The translations under genes were made by a program, and so were the position numbers. Below the pieces are notes generated by a model. It saw nothing but the letters and a program-made list of their open reading frames with translations, did no database searches and was not told where the DNA came from. Shown one piece after another: positions 18,292-25,889 of a stretch of 64,000 bases of DNA. Source of the DNA: Mogibacterium sp. (lineage in GTDB: Bacteria > Bacillota > Clostridia > Peptostreptococcales > Anaerovoracaceae); NCBI GenBank assembly GCA_017404265.1, contig JAFRCS010000014.1, forward strand, positions 28,018-92,017. Direction: 5' to 3'. Within the stretch, counting starts at the first letter, position 1; every line of letters starts with the position of its first letter.

Positions 18292-20058
18292 ATGGGAATG
18301 GAAAAAGAGGGAAAGATCAAGACAATACTGGGGCCGTATACTCAGGCGCTGCCGGACATACTGAACTACCAGATAGTTACAAAGATCATCATAGCGATCT
18401 GGATTTTTCTGCTCGGCAGGATATTTCAGGCACTGCTGAAAAGCAGCGGCAGAGTGGCGGTCACTACAGGCGACTGGAAATTCCTGTTTACTACCTGGCA
18501 GGGCATACTTATAGTGCTGCTCGGACTCGGATCGCTCTTTATTTACGTGGCCTTCGACCTCAATTCAAAGATAGTGCTGAGCAGGAACCTCATATCCGAG
18601 CAGCAGGAAACTCTGGAAGACACTATAAAAGAAGGGTTCTATTCTGTCGGAAAGCTGATCAATGTCCGCGGTCTGCTGGTCGTTTTGTATATTGCGCTCA
18701 TCGCGCCTATCATCGGCCTCGGCGTATCTATTTCCGCGACAGAAGGGCTGTATATCCCGACGTTCATATCATCTGTCATCGAAGGCTCCGTACTTTACTC
18801 CGCGCTTTCCTTGGTCGCTGTCCTGGTCTTCCTGTCCATAGGAATAGCCAACCTGTTCATACTTCATGGCATGATCATAGATGGTCTTTCCATAAAAGAA
18901 GCAGGCAAGCAGTCGAGAGCTCTTGTCCGTGCAAACTGGAAGGACTACATAAAACAGAATGTGATATTCGTCTTTCTGATAGTCATCTCGCTGATAGGCA
19001 TGGCTATTATATGCCTGTTCATTCCGCTCAAGCTGATCACACTGCTTCCGGCAGGCCCGGTCAGCCGCATCCTGACCATATTCTTCGTTACAGTAGGTAC
19101 GATAATCTCCATGCTTACCGCGTTGCAGGGCATTCCGCTCTATATCCTGAAAATGACCCAGCTGTTCTATACATACAAGCAGGGGAGCGAATTCGAGTTC
19201 ACCGGGATAAAACGCGACAAGCCAATAGAATACAAGAAGGGAATAGCAGCGGTACTGATAATAGCGCTCATCGCAGTTGCTGTGATGTATACGCATTTCG
19301 ATCAGTTCTTCCCGCTCGAGACCAATGTGAAAATAATCGCTCACCGCGCAGGAGGCAATGAAGGAAGGGAGAATACCCTGTCCGGCCTTGAGACAGCCTG
19401 GAACGCAGGCGCGTACGGCAGCGAGATAGACATACAGAGGACCAAGGACGGTTATTATGTGCTGAACCATGACGGAACGTTCAAGAGAGTGGCCGGTGAC
19501 AACAGAAGACCTGAGGAGATGACTCTGAGGGAAGTAAAGAAGCTGTCCATCGACGGCGAGCCTGTGCCGACATATGAAGAAATGCTGATAGCGAGCAGGG
19601 ACAGGATTGTGCTGTTTACCGAGCTCAAGGGAAACACTGCAGACATACAGATGGCCGATGACGCCGTAAGCCTTATAAAGCAGTACCAGATGGAGGATGG
19701 GTGCGTACTGATCTCGCTTCAGTACGATGTTATAGACTACATCGAGACAAATTATCCGGAGATACAGACAGGATTTCTGACTTTCGCATCATTCGGCAAC
19801 ACGGCAGCCCTCAACTGTGATTACATAGGATTAGAGGAAGAGTCCGCGACATCCGATGCTATAGACGCGATCCACAAGGAAGGCAAAAAAGTGCTGGTAT
19901 GGACAGCCAATGAAGAGGGCTCCCAGAAGCACTTCCTTTGCACGGATGCTGACGGTCTCATCACAGACAATGTGAGTCAGGCGATAAGGCTTACAGCAGC
20001 GCTTGAGCAGAGATCGGATCTTGACCGTATGGTCGACAAGATAAAAACAATCTTTTAA
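18292..20058 (+). CDS. Glycerophosphodiester phosphodiesterase with membrane domain
   Basis: The 588-aa protein has about eight hydrophobic segments in residues 20-335 (the glycerophosphoryl diester phosphodiesterase membrane domain) and a C-terminal GDPD TIM barrel. The barrel begins IIAHRAGGNEGRENT and continues SEIDIQRTKDGYYVLNHDG, with the catalytic His pair and metal-binding acids. It should release glycerol-3-phosphate from deacylated phospholipids or teichoic-acid-like polymers outside the membrane. No Shine-Dalgarno sequence is visible and the start sits directly after a terminator hairpin. ATG 18298 is an alternative. Confidence 0.85.
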   Translation: MGMEKEGKIKTILGPYTQALPDILNYQIVTKIIIAIWIFLLGRIFQALLKSSGRVAVTTGDWKFLFTTWQGILIVLLGLGSLFIYVAFDLNSKIVLSRNLISEQQETLEDTIKEGFYSVGKLINVRGLLVVLYIALIAPIIGLGVSISATEGLYIPTFISSVIEGSVLYSALSLVAVLVFLSIGIANLFILHGMIIDGLSIKEAGKQSRALVRANWKDYIKQNVIFVFLIVISLIGMAIICLFIPLKLITLLPAGPVSRILTIFFVTVGTIISMLTALQGIPLYILKMTQLFYTYKQGSEFEFTGIKRDKPIEYKKGIAAVLIIALIAVAVMYTHFDQFFPLETNVKIIAHRAGGNEGRENTLSGLETAWNAGAYGSEIDIQRTKDGYYVLNHDGTFKRVAGDNRRPEEMTLREVKKLSIDGEPVPTYEEMLIASRDRIVLFTELKGNTADIQMADDAVSLIKQYQMEDGCVLISLQYDVIDYIETNYPEIQTGFLTFASFGNTAALNCDYIGLEEESATSDAIDAIHKEGKKVLVWTANEEGSQKHFLCTDADGLITDNVSQAIRLTAALEQRSDLDRMVDKIKTIF

Positions 20059-20062
20059 AAAG

Positions 20063-20095
20063 GCAGCGCTGAATATTGTTGTAATTCAGCACTGC
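20063..20095 (+). terminator. Stem-loop after the GDPD gene, overlapping the tRNA promoter
   Basis: GCAGCGCTGAAT and ATTCAGCACTGC pair with one mismatch around a 9-nt loop. No T run follows, so termination would be weak. The hairpin covers the -35 box of the tRNA-Ser promoter. Confidence 0.4.
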
Positions 20096-20107
20096 TTGTG
20101 CTATTAT
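20079..20107 (+). promoter_or_regulatory. Promoter of the left (truncated) tRNA-Ser copy
   Basis: TTGTAA (20079-20084), 17 bp, TATTAT (20102-20107). This is probably the original chromosomal tRNA promoter, now driving a broken tRNA. Confidence 0.6.
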
Positions 20108-20117
20108 TACCGAGCTG

Positions 20118-20194
20118 GCCGTGGAGGATTGACCGAGTGGCTAAGGAGCCTGATTGGAAATCAGGTAAGGCGTAACAGCCCCGTGGGTTCGAGT
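20118..20194 (+). repeat. Left copy of a 77-bp direct repeat (tRNA-Ser 5' part)
   Basis: It is identical to 31410-31486. The two copies bracket the integrative element and end in the shared core GTTCGAGT. Confidence 0.9.
20123..20194 (+). pseudogene. Truncated tRNA-Ser(GGA), 3' end lost at element junction
   Basis: The sequence is identical to the intact tRNA-Ser at 31415 through the acceptor 5' strand, D arm, GGA anticodon arm, variable arm and T loop up to GTTCGAGT. It then diverges to TCTCAACAAGG, which cannot form the T stem or the acceptor stem with GGAGGAT, and no CCA follows. This is the left junction of the integrated element at 20.2-31.5 kb. Confidence 0.85.
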
Positions 20195-20217
20195 TCTCAA
20201 CAAGGCTAGATACACAT

Positions 20218-20249
20218 CCTTGGAATTGCAGCTATTCCAAGGGTTTTTT
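20218..20249 (+). terminator. Terminator following the truncated tRNA
   Basis: CCTTGGAAT and ATTCCAAGG pair perfectly across a 7-nt loop, followed by GTTTTTT. It is flanked by the inverted repeat TCTCAACAA (20195-20203) and TTGTTGAGA (20251-20259). It would stop transcription from the tRNA promoter before it runs into the convergent integrase gene. Confidence 0.8.
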
Positions 20250-20261
20250 ATTGTTGAGATC

Positions 20262-20280
20262 TGTTAACAGCTGTTAACAC
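20262..20280. repeat. Integrase arm-type sites, left end
   Basis: Two copies of TGTTAACA(G/C) at 20262-20270 and 20272-20280. The 12-mer GTTAACACTTTT here recurs at 31167-31178 near the right end. Paired arm sites at both ends are expected for a tyrosine integrase element. Confidence 0.6.
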
Positions 20281-20293
20281 TTTTAGCCATATT

Positions 20294-21577
20294 TTAGCCT
20301 GCTGACCTGCTTAATGAATTGCTTATAAGCTGGTAGCGGGCAGCCTTTTCCTTGCGATCGAAGCAGTAATTCTCATAGGTAGTACGCTCATCCTTCTGAC
20401 CCATCATCTCTCTTATAGTGTTTATGTTCACACCATTGTCGATGAGAGTTGATATGACAGTCTTGCGTGATTTATGAGAACTCCTTGGAGCAATACCGGC
20501 CTTGTTGCAGTACTTTTCGAAGGTCCTGCGGAGCTCATCATAGTACAGCGGATCGTCTGTCATGGAGAAGATATAACCGCTGTCTGACACGCCTTCTTCC
20601 TGCTGCCTCTCTCGTGCAGTATCTATGAGCATCATGGCAGTGTCGGTAAGAGGAACGAAACGGTCTCCAAAGCGACCCTTGGTATCATCCTTGACCCTCT
20701 TTTCATAATCATCATACATTCTCTGCACATGGAGTTCATTGCCTTCGATATCTCCATACCTGACAGCGCAAATCTCAGAGATGCGCATTCCTGTCTGGAA
20801 GAAGAACATTACTGCCAGCGGGATAAGCTGGTGCTTACGATTTCTGCGTGAATGAAAGGCTTCCCATGCGACAGCATGCAGCTTGTCGACTTCTTCCGAA
20901 GTGAATACCTGAGTTTCACTAGGCGGCTTAGGTTTCTTACGGAACAGTTTGACATCGACTCTGACTCTGTCGAATTCACTTTCAGATATGATCCTTTTAT
21001 CAACAGCATAGTGTAAGACCTGACGCAGGATCATAGTAGTGTTGTAATACTGCTTCTTAGTCATATTGTTGTCCTTGATCAGACTGTGCGCCCAGATATC
21101 GAGCGTCAGTTTATCAAGATCGACGATAGGGACTTTGACTATGCTTGTACCTTTGTAATACTTTTTCCATTCAGTTTCGATTCTGTTGATATACGCTTCT
21201 GAATTTGTATGGAGTTTCTTGTACTCCAGCCAATCCGGGTAGAGTTTCTCGGTCGTTATTCTGTTGTTTTGATCCTCCTCATTTCCATAGTGTTCGACGA
21301 TAGCATCATGCAGATCGTCCAATGTGGTTTTCGCGATATGACGACGGCCGTCTTTTTTCGAATCATCCTTGAAGCAGGTGTGCCACCTGCCGTCTTTTCC
21401 CTGGAATATTTTGTAAGGATGGCTTGCGATGATCTTCTTTCGTTCGGCTTTTTTCATGTCGAAAAGCACATCATCCAGAGTGAGATTATCACGCTCCAGA
21501 ACAAATCGCAACATATCCTCCTGGCAGAAAGATGCCGAAGACGGCATCATCTGCTGCAGGGTATTGGTTTCTGCCAT
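20294..21577 (-). CDS. Tyrosine recombinase/integrase of the mobilizable element
   Basis: The 427-aa protein has an AP2-like/SAM-like N-terminal arm-binding part and a C-terminal catalytic domain: Arg in GMRISEICAVRYGD, HKSRKT (H-x-x-R) and the Tyr in TTYENYCF. The second His of the usual GHxxxxT box is Gln-Lys (MGQKDERTT). ATG 21577 follows GGAGGT at 7 nt. An upstream GTG falls inside that site. It lies at the left end beside the broken tRNA-Ser, as expected for the element's integrase. Confidence 0.9.
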   Translation of the reverse strand: MAETNTLQQMMPSSASFCQEDMLRFVLERDNLTLDDVLFDMKKAERKKIIASHPYKIFQGKDGRWHTCFKDDSKKDGRRHIAKTTLDDLHDAIVEHYGNEEDQNNRITTEKLYPDWLEYKKLHTNSEAYINRIETEWKKYYKGTSIVKVPIVDLDKLTLDIWAHSLIKDNNMTKKQYYNTTMILRQVLHYAVDKRIISESEFDRVRVDVKLFRKKPKPPSETQVFTSEEVDKLHAVAWEAFHSRRNRKHQLIPLAVMFFFQTGMRISEICAVRYGDIEGNELHVQRMYDDYEKRVKDDTKGRFGDRFVPLTDTAMMLIDTARERQQEEGVSDSGYIFSMTDDPLYYDELRRTFEKYCNKAGIAPRSSHKSRKTVISTLIDNGVNINTIREMMGQKDERTTYENYCFDRKEKAARYQLISNSLSRSAG

Positions 21578-21604
21578 CTCCGGCACCTCCTTTCCTTAAA
21601 GTCA

Positions 21605-21629
21605 AAACGGAGGCGTGCCACGCCTCCGT
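21605..21629 (-). terminator. Terminator upstream of the integrase (- strand)
   Basis: ACGGAGGCGTG and CACGCCTCCGT (21607-21629) form an 11-bp perfect stem with a 1-nt spacer. On the - strand it is followed by TTTTGA. It separates the mobilization genes from the integrase and may limit integrase read-through. Confidence 0.65.
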
Positions 21630-21653
21630 AAGTTCCACAAGGGATAATTATTG

Positions 21654-21887
21654 TTAATAACGGAAATCCTCCGGGACTCCGACACGGTCAAGATACTCTT
21701 TTCTTGCAGCTTCTCGATCTGCTTCTGTCTCAGCTGTTTTGCTGTCAGAATAGAGCTTTCGCAACTGCATCCGATTCATCTTTTCTTTCAGCCTGGCTGT
21801 GATCACATCGTGATTTGATCTTTCTCCATAGATGAAATAATCATAGAGATAGAAGAACAGCACAACAGAAATGTTCACCGACTTCAT
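21654..21887 (-). CDS. Small protein coupled to the relaxase
   Basis: The 77-aa protein has a hydrophobic N-terminus (SVVLFFYLYDYFIY) followed by a charged helical region ending VGVPEDFRY. Its ATG overlaps the relaxase stop (ATGA), so the two are probably translated together. No known family is recognised. A mobilization accessory role is only suggested by position. Confidence 0.6.
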   Translation of the reverse strand: MKSVNISVVLFFYLYDYFIYGERSNHDVITARLKEKMNRMQLRKLYSDSKTAETEADREAARKEYLDRVGVPEDFRY

Positions 21888-22852
21888 CTCACGTCACGCT
21901 CCTTCGGTTTCTTCCCCTGACGAAGCTCGTCCTGGATCTCCTTTGGCAGCATATTCAAAAGACCGACCAGCTTTTTTTGCTTGTACTCGAGCTGCATGAC
22001 TTTGCTTCTTTCTTCATATAGAGCAAGATCCTTCGCGTTCAGTTCAGCATTCTTGCCTTCGATTACCGCGTCACTGCAACTCAATCTGCCCTCAAGAACC
22101 TTGATATATTCCTGAGTTGAGTCGAGCTGCGACTGAATCTTTGCGAGATCCGGCGCGTATCTTCCGAGAAGTTCGATCGCTTCTTCCTTCGCTTTCGCGT
22201 TGCCTATCATGCCGATTGCGTTGATCGCATCAAGGATCTGGTCGTAATGCTCGTATAATGCTGCCGCCTGTTTATACATCTGCGGTGAAATATGTCTGCG
22301 CTTCGTGATCTTTTTTGAGATCCCGCGTGTCAGATCCGGATATTTCCGTACCATATGTTCATGGAAATCATCCTGAAGCTTTTCCATTCCTTTCGGTCCA
22401 CCCATCAGAATTTTTGACGATAGTTTTCCTTCAGGTGTGATCGGAACGAACACCATATGCATATGCGGATGAGCCTCGTCCATGTGAACGACAGCGGATA
22501 AAATGTTGTCCCTGCCGTAGCGATTTGCTATGAAATCAAAAGCATGATCGAAGTATTCGACTTGCTCTTCATACGACTTCGCATCGATCCAGTCGGGCGA
22601 TGCCGTTATCAAAACGTCCTGCATTATCACGCTGTCCTTGCGTCTTTTCGCTCCGACTTCTTCGATTCTTTCCAATGCTTTTTGTCTGTACTTGCCCTCA
22701 GGTTCGACGAGATGGTAGTTGAGATGCGTCCGCTCCGGATCAATATCTTCGTTGCTTTTATACTTTTCTTTGAGTCTTTCGTGATGATTATTGATCGGAG
22801 TAACGCTCCCAAGCTTCCGTTTTTCGATCCTTAGTATCGCAAAACTTGCCAT
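21884..22852 (-). CDS. MobV-family relaxase (plasmid mobilization protein)
   Basis: The 322-aa product has the Mob/Pre (MobV) N-terminus (FAILRIEKRKLGSVTPINNHHER) and the metal-binding motif HMDEAHPHMHMVFVPI near residues 125-140. The C-terminal half is coiled-coil-like. MobV relaxases nick oriT and lead the strand into a recipient using a helper conjugation system. ATG 22852 follows AAAGGAGAG. Codons upstream of this start are unlikely to be coding. The structured segment just upstream is the natural place to look for oriT. Confidence 0.92.
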   Translation of the reverse strand: MASFAILRIEKRKLGSVTPINNHHERLKEKYKSNEDIDPERTHLNYHLVEPEGKYRQKALERIEEVGAKRRKDSVIMQDVLITASPDWIDAKSYEEQVEYFDHAFDFIANRYGRDNILSAVVHMDEAHPHMHMVFVPITPEGKLSSKILMGGPKGMEKLQDDFHEHMVRKYPDLTRGISKKITKRRHISPQMYKQAAALYEHYDQILDAINAIGMIGNAKAKEEAIELLGRYAPDLAKIQSQLDSTQEYIKVLEGRLSCSDAVIEGKNAELNAKDLALYEERSKVMQLEYKQKKLVGLLNMLPKEIQDELRQGKKPKERDVR

Positions 22853-22925
22853 GAATTCTCTCTCCTTTCTTCCGCTTACAACCACGCAACAACACATAGG
22901 TATACCCCTCTTTGCGCGGTAGCTG

Positions 22926-23218
22926 CGGATGCTCCGTTAACAAATTGCCGTCCGAGAGAATAAAAATACACTGCTCCGGATGCTACGGTCCTCACGGCGA
23001 TCCACGTTTTACCGCATGATCGCCATTGCGGAAAGACAGACACCGAATATGCTCCTCCATGAGCGAGGAGCATATTACGGAGCCTGTCTGCATCCGATGC
23101 AGTGTAACCCACTACACCTTGCAAGCAAGATACGTGGGCCAGATGTTCCCTCTGGACTCCTTGTGGCAACACTTACAATGTCCGGTGACCCCGCAAAAGG
23201 GGTATCACCCTACATTGT
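22926..23218 (-). ncRNA. Highly structured non-coding region, candidate ncRNA or oriT
   Basis: No gene fits between the relaxase start (22852) and the ATPase end (23210). The interval contains at least seven perfect or near-perfect stems: GGCGATC/GATCGCC (22996/23018), AATATGCTCCTC/GAGGAGCATATT (23046/23065, 12 bp) nested in AGACAG/CTGTCT (23034/23084), TGCATC/GATGCA (23089/23096), GTGTA/TACAC (23102/23113), CTTGC/GCAAG (23118/23125), CCAGA/TCTGG (23139/23151) and ACAATGT/ACATTGT around GGTGACCCC/GGGGTATCACC (23175-23218). CCCAC in the GTGTA loop can pair with GTGGG at 23134, a pseudoknot. Strand is assumed from the neighbours. Confidence 0.5.
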
Positions 23219-24229
23219 TGCGTCGTTGCCATCTGGCCTATCGGCAAGCGTCCAATAAGACATATTGCCAATACGGTATGTCTTAATCGGCAGCTTGGCC
23301 TTGGCCAGTTCGCAAGTGCGCTGGCTTATGCCCAGCTCACTCATTCTCGCCATGATCTCCCTCTGAGACTTCGGCCCTTTGGAGAGTATGTCCAGAAGCT
23401 CGCGACTTGCGACAGCTTGCTTCGTCTCTCCGACTTTGCCTGACCCGAGAGCCTTCACAAGTTGATCAGCTGTGATGTCGATCGTGTCGATGAACTCCAC
23501 TACTCCATCACTGAGCGAGAAGAGGATCGACGGTCCGAGTGGCGCGAGGTTGCACTTGCTGTGCGCCATGACTCTGTGATCGGGATCTTCACACCCAGGC
23601 GGTCTACCGATGGTCAGCACGCTCCTTGGCGCGGCGGTCATATCGACCGAGCCGTTCATCCTGTACTTCACGCTCTGGCCCTCAGCCTTGTTCATGTGCG
23701 CGATAGGGATGATCGCGCAGCCGGTGTCTCTCCCGACTTCGATCAGTGACTCATATCGAGGTCTGACTTCATTCGCCAGATTCATCGAGACATCCGATCC
23801 GAGGTACGCTGCGACCGGATCAAGTATGCACGCCTTCGCTCCGGTACTCTCGATCGCTTCTCTGATCCTCTCGTCCGAGAAGTTGAGCCGCTTCTCACTT
23901 TCGGAAATAAAAATGAGATGACTCCGCACTCCGTTCGCTTTCATGAAGCGAGGTACTACAGTGTCATCTGCGTCATCTTCCGCGTTGAGATAGATTACCT
24001 TCATTGGCTCATGTGACTCTTCCGTGAACGGAAGAGTGCCTCCCCGGGTAAGAAGAGCTGCGAGGTTGAGAGCGAAAGTGCTCTTGCCATCACCGGAGTC
24101 TCCCTGAATGGCTGTCACCTTCCCGAATGGGATATACGGATACCAGAGCCATTTGATTTCTTTCGGTTCGACATCTTCAGCAGTGAACATCTCAAGCGGT
24201 GCTCGTATAAGATTGTTGTTATTTTCCAT
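23210..24229 (-). CDS. RepA-like AAA ATPase (hexameric helicase fold)
   Basis: The 339-aa protein has a Walker A motif (IQGDSGDGKSTFALNLA, about residues 38-54), a Walker B-like segment (ACILDPVAAYLG) and the RecA-fold layout of plasmid RepA/DnaB-type ATPases (AAA_25). The C-terminus has a winged-helix-like region (SKGPKSQREIMARMSELGIS). It probably helps replicate the excised element. ATG 24229 follows AAAGGA. Its last codons overlap the strong hairpin of the structured region downstream. Confidence 0.85.
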   Translation of the reverse strand: MENNNNLIRAPLEMFTAEDVEPKEIKWLWYPYIPFGKVTAIQGDSGDGKSTFALNLAALLTRGGTLPFTEESHEPMKVIYLNAEDDADDTVVPRFMKANGVRSHLIFISESEKRLNFSDERIREAIESTGAKACILDPVAAYLGSDVSMNLANEVRPRYESLIEVGRDTGCAIIPIAHMNKAEGQSVKYRMNGSVDMTAAPRSVLTIGRPPGCEDPDHRVMAHSKCNLAPLGPSILFSLSDGVVEFIDTIDITADQLVKALGSGKVGETKQAVASRELLDILSKGPKSQREIMARMSELGISQRTCELAKAKLPIKTYRIGNMSYWTLADRPDGNDATM

Positions 24230-24414
24230 TTTGCTGATTCCTTTCTTGCTTCTTTCTGCTTTTCCTTTCAAATGGGCAATCAATGATGATAGCTCTGAAG
24301 CTCTGCTTGCATTCTCTTTCGCACTTCTTGCAGAGATCGTTATACTTCATACGATTGCGATCATCGAGAAAGAAAGCCCATTCCTGTTTATACTTCTTGC
24401 TTAGCCTAGGGCAT
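24219..24414 (-). pseudogene. Small Cys-rich protein gene with a frameshift at codon 2-3
   Basis: AGGAGG and an ATG (24414) are followed by ATG CCC TAG. Skipping one base opens a frame of about 60 residues containing KYKQEWAFFLDDRNRMKYND and the Cys cluster CKKCERECKQSF...DC, a small zinc-finger-like protein of mobile elements. It ends at 24219, overlapping the ATPase start. The cause could be a one-base insertion, a sequencing error, or +1 frameshifting at CCC-UAG. Confidence 0.6.
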
Positions 24415-24848
24415 TATATTATCCTCCTATCTACCCATCACATCACCGCAAAACGCGATTCTCGGGGCGTATTTTTGTATTTTTCGATGTCGTAACATGC
24501 TTTTTTGAATACAAAGAACAATAGTGATCATATAGTTCATTTGCATTTGTAAAATGGCATTTTATGATCGTTCAGATAGAGAGACGGCGAACTCTCTCAT
24601 AGGGCATTACCCCTCTCCGCAGATCTTACGGAGCCGCCCCCATTGCGATGTCTGTGGCTGGACGGAAGTATCATTGTACCCTGAGACTGTCATCGCACAT
24701 TGCAGCTGCCACGCTGCCTTTCGGAACTTCAGTTTTATCGCTCGTACGCTTTTGCGTAGTCATGGCGCACCGGCCCTGCATGCTTACGGTTTTGCCGATA
24801 TCTCAGGGAAAGTACCTGATAGATCTTTTATTAAGTTGTGATAGCCCC

Positions 24849-25438
24849 CCTCTACTTATGAGCAATGATTGTTACTTTTGTGGGGTATGATTGATTGTTC
24901 TTTCAGCTGTTCCTGATAAAGCCCTTCACCTATAGCCCAGGAAAGAGACCTAAATATCAGGGCTTTTGATGTTCCAAATGAAAAACAATATTGAAGCCTC
25001 TCACCTGTAGGCCACGAAATGGCTCGAAATATGGCATTCTTTCAAGTTTTTCAGAGAAAGATACTTGACTCGCGCCTTCTACTTATGAGCAATGGAATCT
25101 GTGTTTGACACCCTGTTTACGTTTATGTTTTTTCATAAAAGCAAGCTGGTTCATATTAAGTCCCTCTACTAGTGGGAAGTAGAATCAGGGTTTGTTACCC
25201 ATATCCGAAAACGCTTTTTATGGACACCTCTCACCTATAGCCAGGAGAGAGGCGAAAAAGTGAGCGTCTTTCCTGCACAGAATGAAAAACAGTGTTGAAG
25301 CCTCTCACCTTATGTCACGAGAGAGGGCAAAAATTAACCTATTGGGAAAAAACACATCTCACTAGTGAGAAATAGATTTTGAAAATGGACACCCATATTG
25401 TTTATTCTTTTTTGATTCCTTCACCTTTAGGTCGCGGG
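24849..25438. repeat. Array of nine degenerate dyad repeats, candidate origin
   Basis: Units of 20-26 bp resembling CCTCTCACCTATAG...GAGAGAGG begin at 24849, 24922, 24997, 25075, 25161, 25227, 25301, 25354 and 25418, spaced 53-86 bp. Several are self-complementary (CCTCTC...GAGAGG at 25227 and 25301; TCTACT...AGTAGA at 25163; CTCACTAGTGAG at 25357). Longer context also repeats (24977-25006 with 25281-25310). No convincing gene lies in 24415-25889. The repeats lie upstream of the RepA-like gene, as iterons of an origin would. CRISPR is unlikely because repeats are degenerate and spacing irregular. Confidence 0.5.
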
Positions 25439-25546
25439 AATAGCAATTTGACATAGTGTTTTTGCAGTGCTTTTACAAGAGAGCAAACAGCTGTTCCTGC
25501 GGCGCCCAGATTATACAGATACTTGCTTGAAAAATGTTGACTGCCC

Positions 25547-25670
25547 CAGACCGATTGATTTTGTACAATGGAGTACAATATTGCAGGGGATGAAGTCTTT
25601 CTGATGTGCGGATTATATGCACTTGACGGCAAAAAGTACGGACTGGCTCAGACCGATTGATTTTGTACAA
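25547..25670. repeat. 22-bp direct repeat, 102 bp apart
   Basis: Identical 22-mers beginning CAGACCGATTGATT occupy 25547-25568 and 25649-25670. The segment between them is non-coding. They may be protein-binding sites of the element. No function is evident. Confidence 0.55.
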
Positions 25671-25677
25671 AAAAGAA

Positions 25678-25702
25678 CACTAGTGAGGAAGCCTCACTAG
25701 TG
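25678..25702. repeat. 11-bp perfect inverted repeat
   Basis: CACTAGTGAGG and CCTCACTAGTG are separated by 3 nt. The half-site shares CTCACTAGTG with the array unit at 25357, so it may belong to the same binding system. Confidence 0.5.
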
Positions 25703-25889
25703 GGGGAATACGGCCTTTAACGGTCGCAGTAAGCAGTTATTTATATATGCAAAGATTCTTTTAGGGATAAGGTTTTATAAAGGAATACATTACAAATAAT
25801 CATCTGTAGAGTTGGGTATAACGGTAGGAGCAAGGTGTCTCCTAGTACGAGAGCTTTCACGGTCAGCATCCCGCCTTTGCACCTTGAAA

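Noticed and set aside
20195..20259. Inverted repeat TCTCAACAA/TTGTTGAGA as a transposon end
   Set aside because: It only encloses a terminator hairpin next to the tRNA junction. No transposase is associated and the element has an integrase.
24283..24890. + strand open frames beside the repeat array
   Set aside because: They are opposite to the ATPase and small Cys-rich gene frames or lie in non-coding repeats, lack ribosome-binding sites and have no motif.
24849..25438. CRISPR array
   Set aside because: Units differ from each other by several bases and spacing varies from 53 to 86 bp. No cas genes are near.
25402..25632. - strand open frame of 76 codons in the element's repeat region
   Set aside because: No ribosome-binding site, and it overlaps the repeat at 25418 and a direct repeat at 25547. 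Composition looks non-coding.
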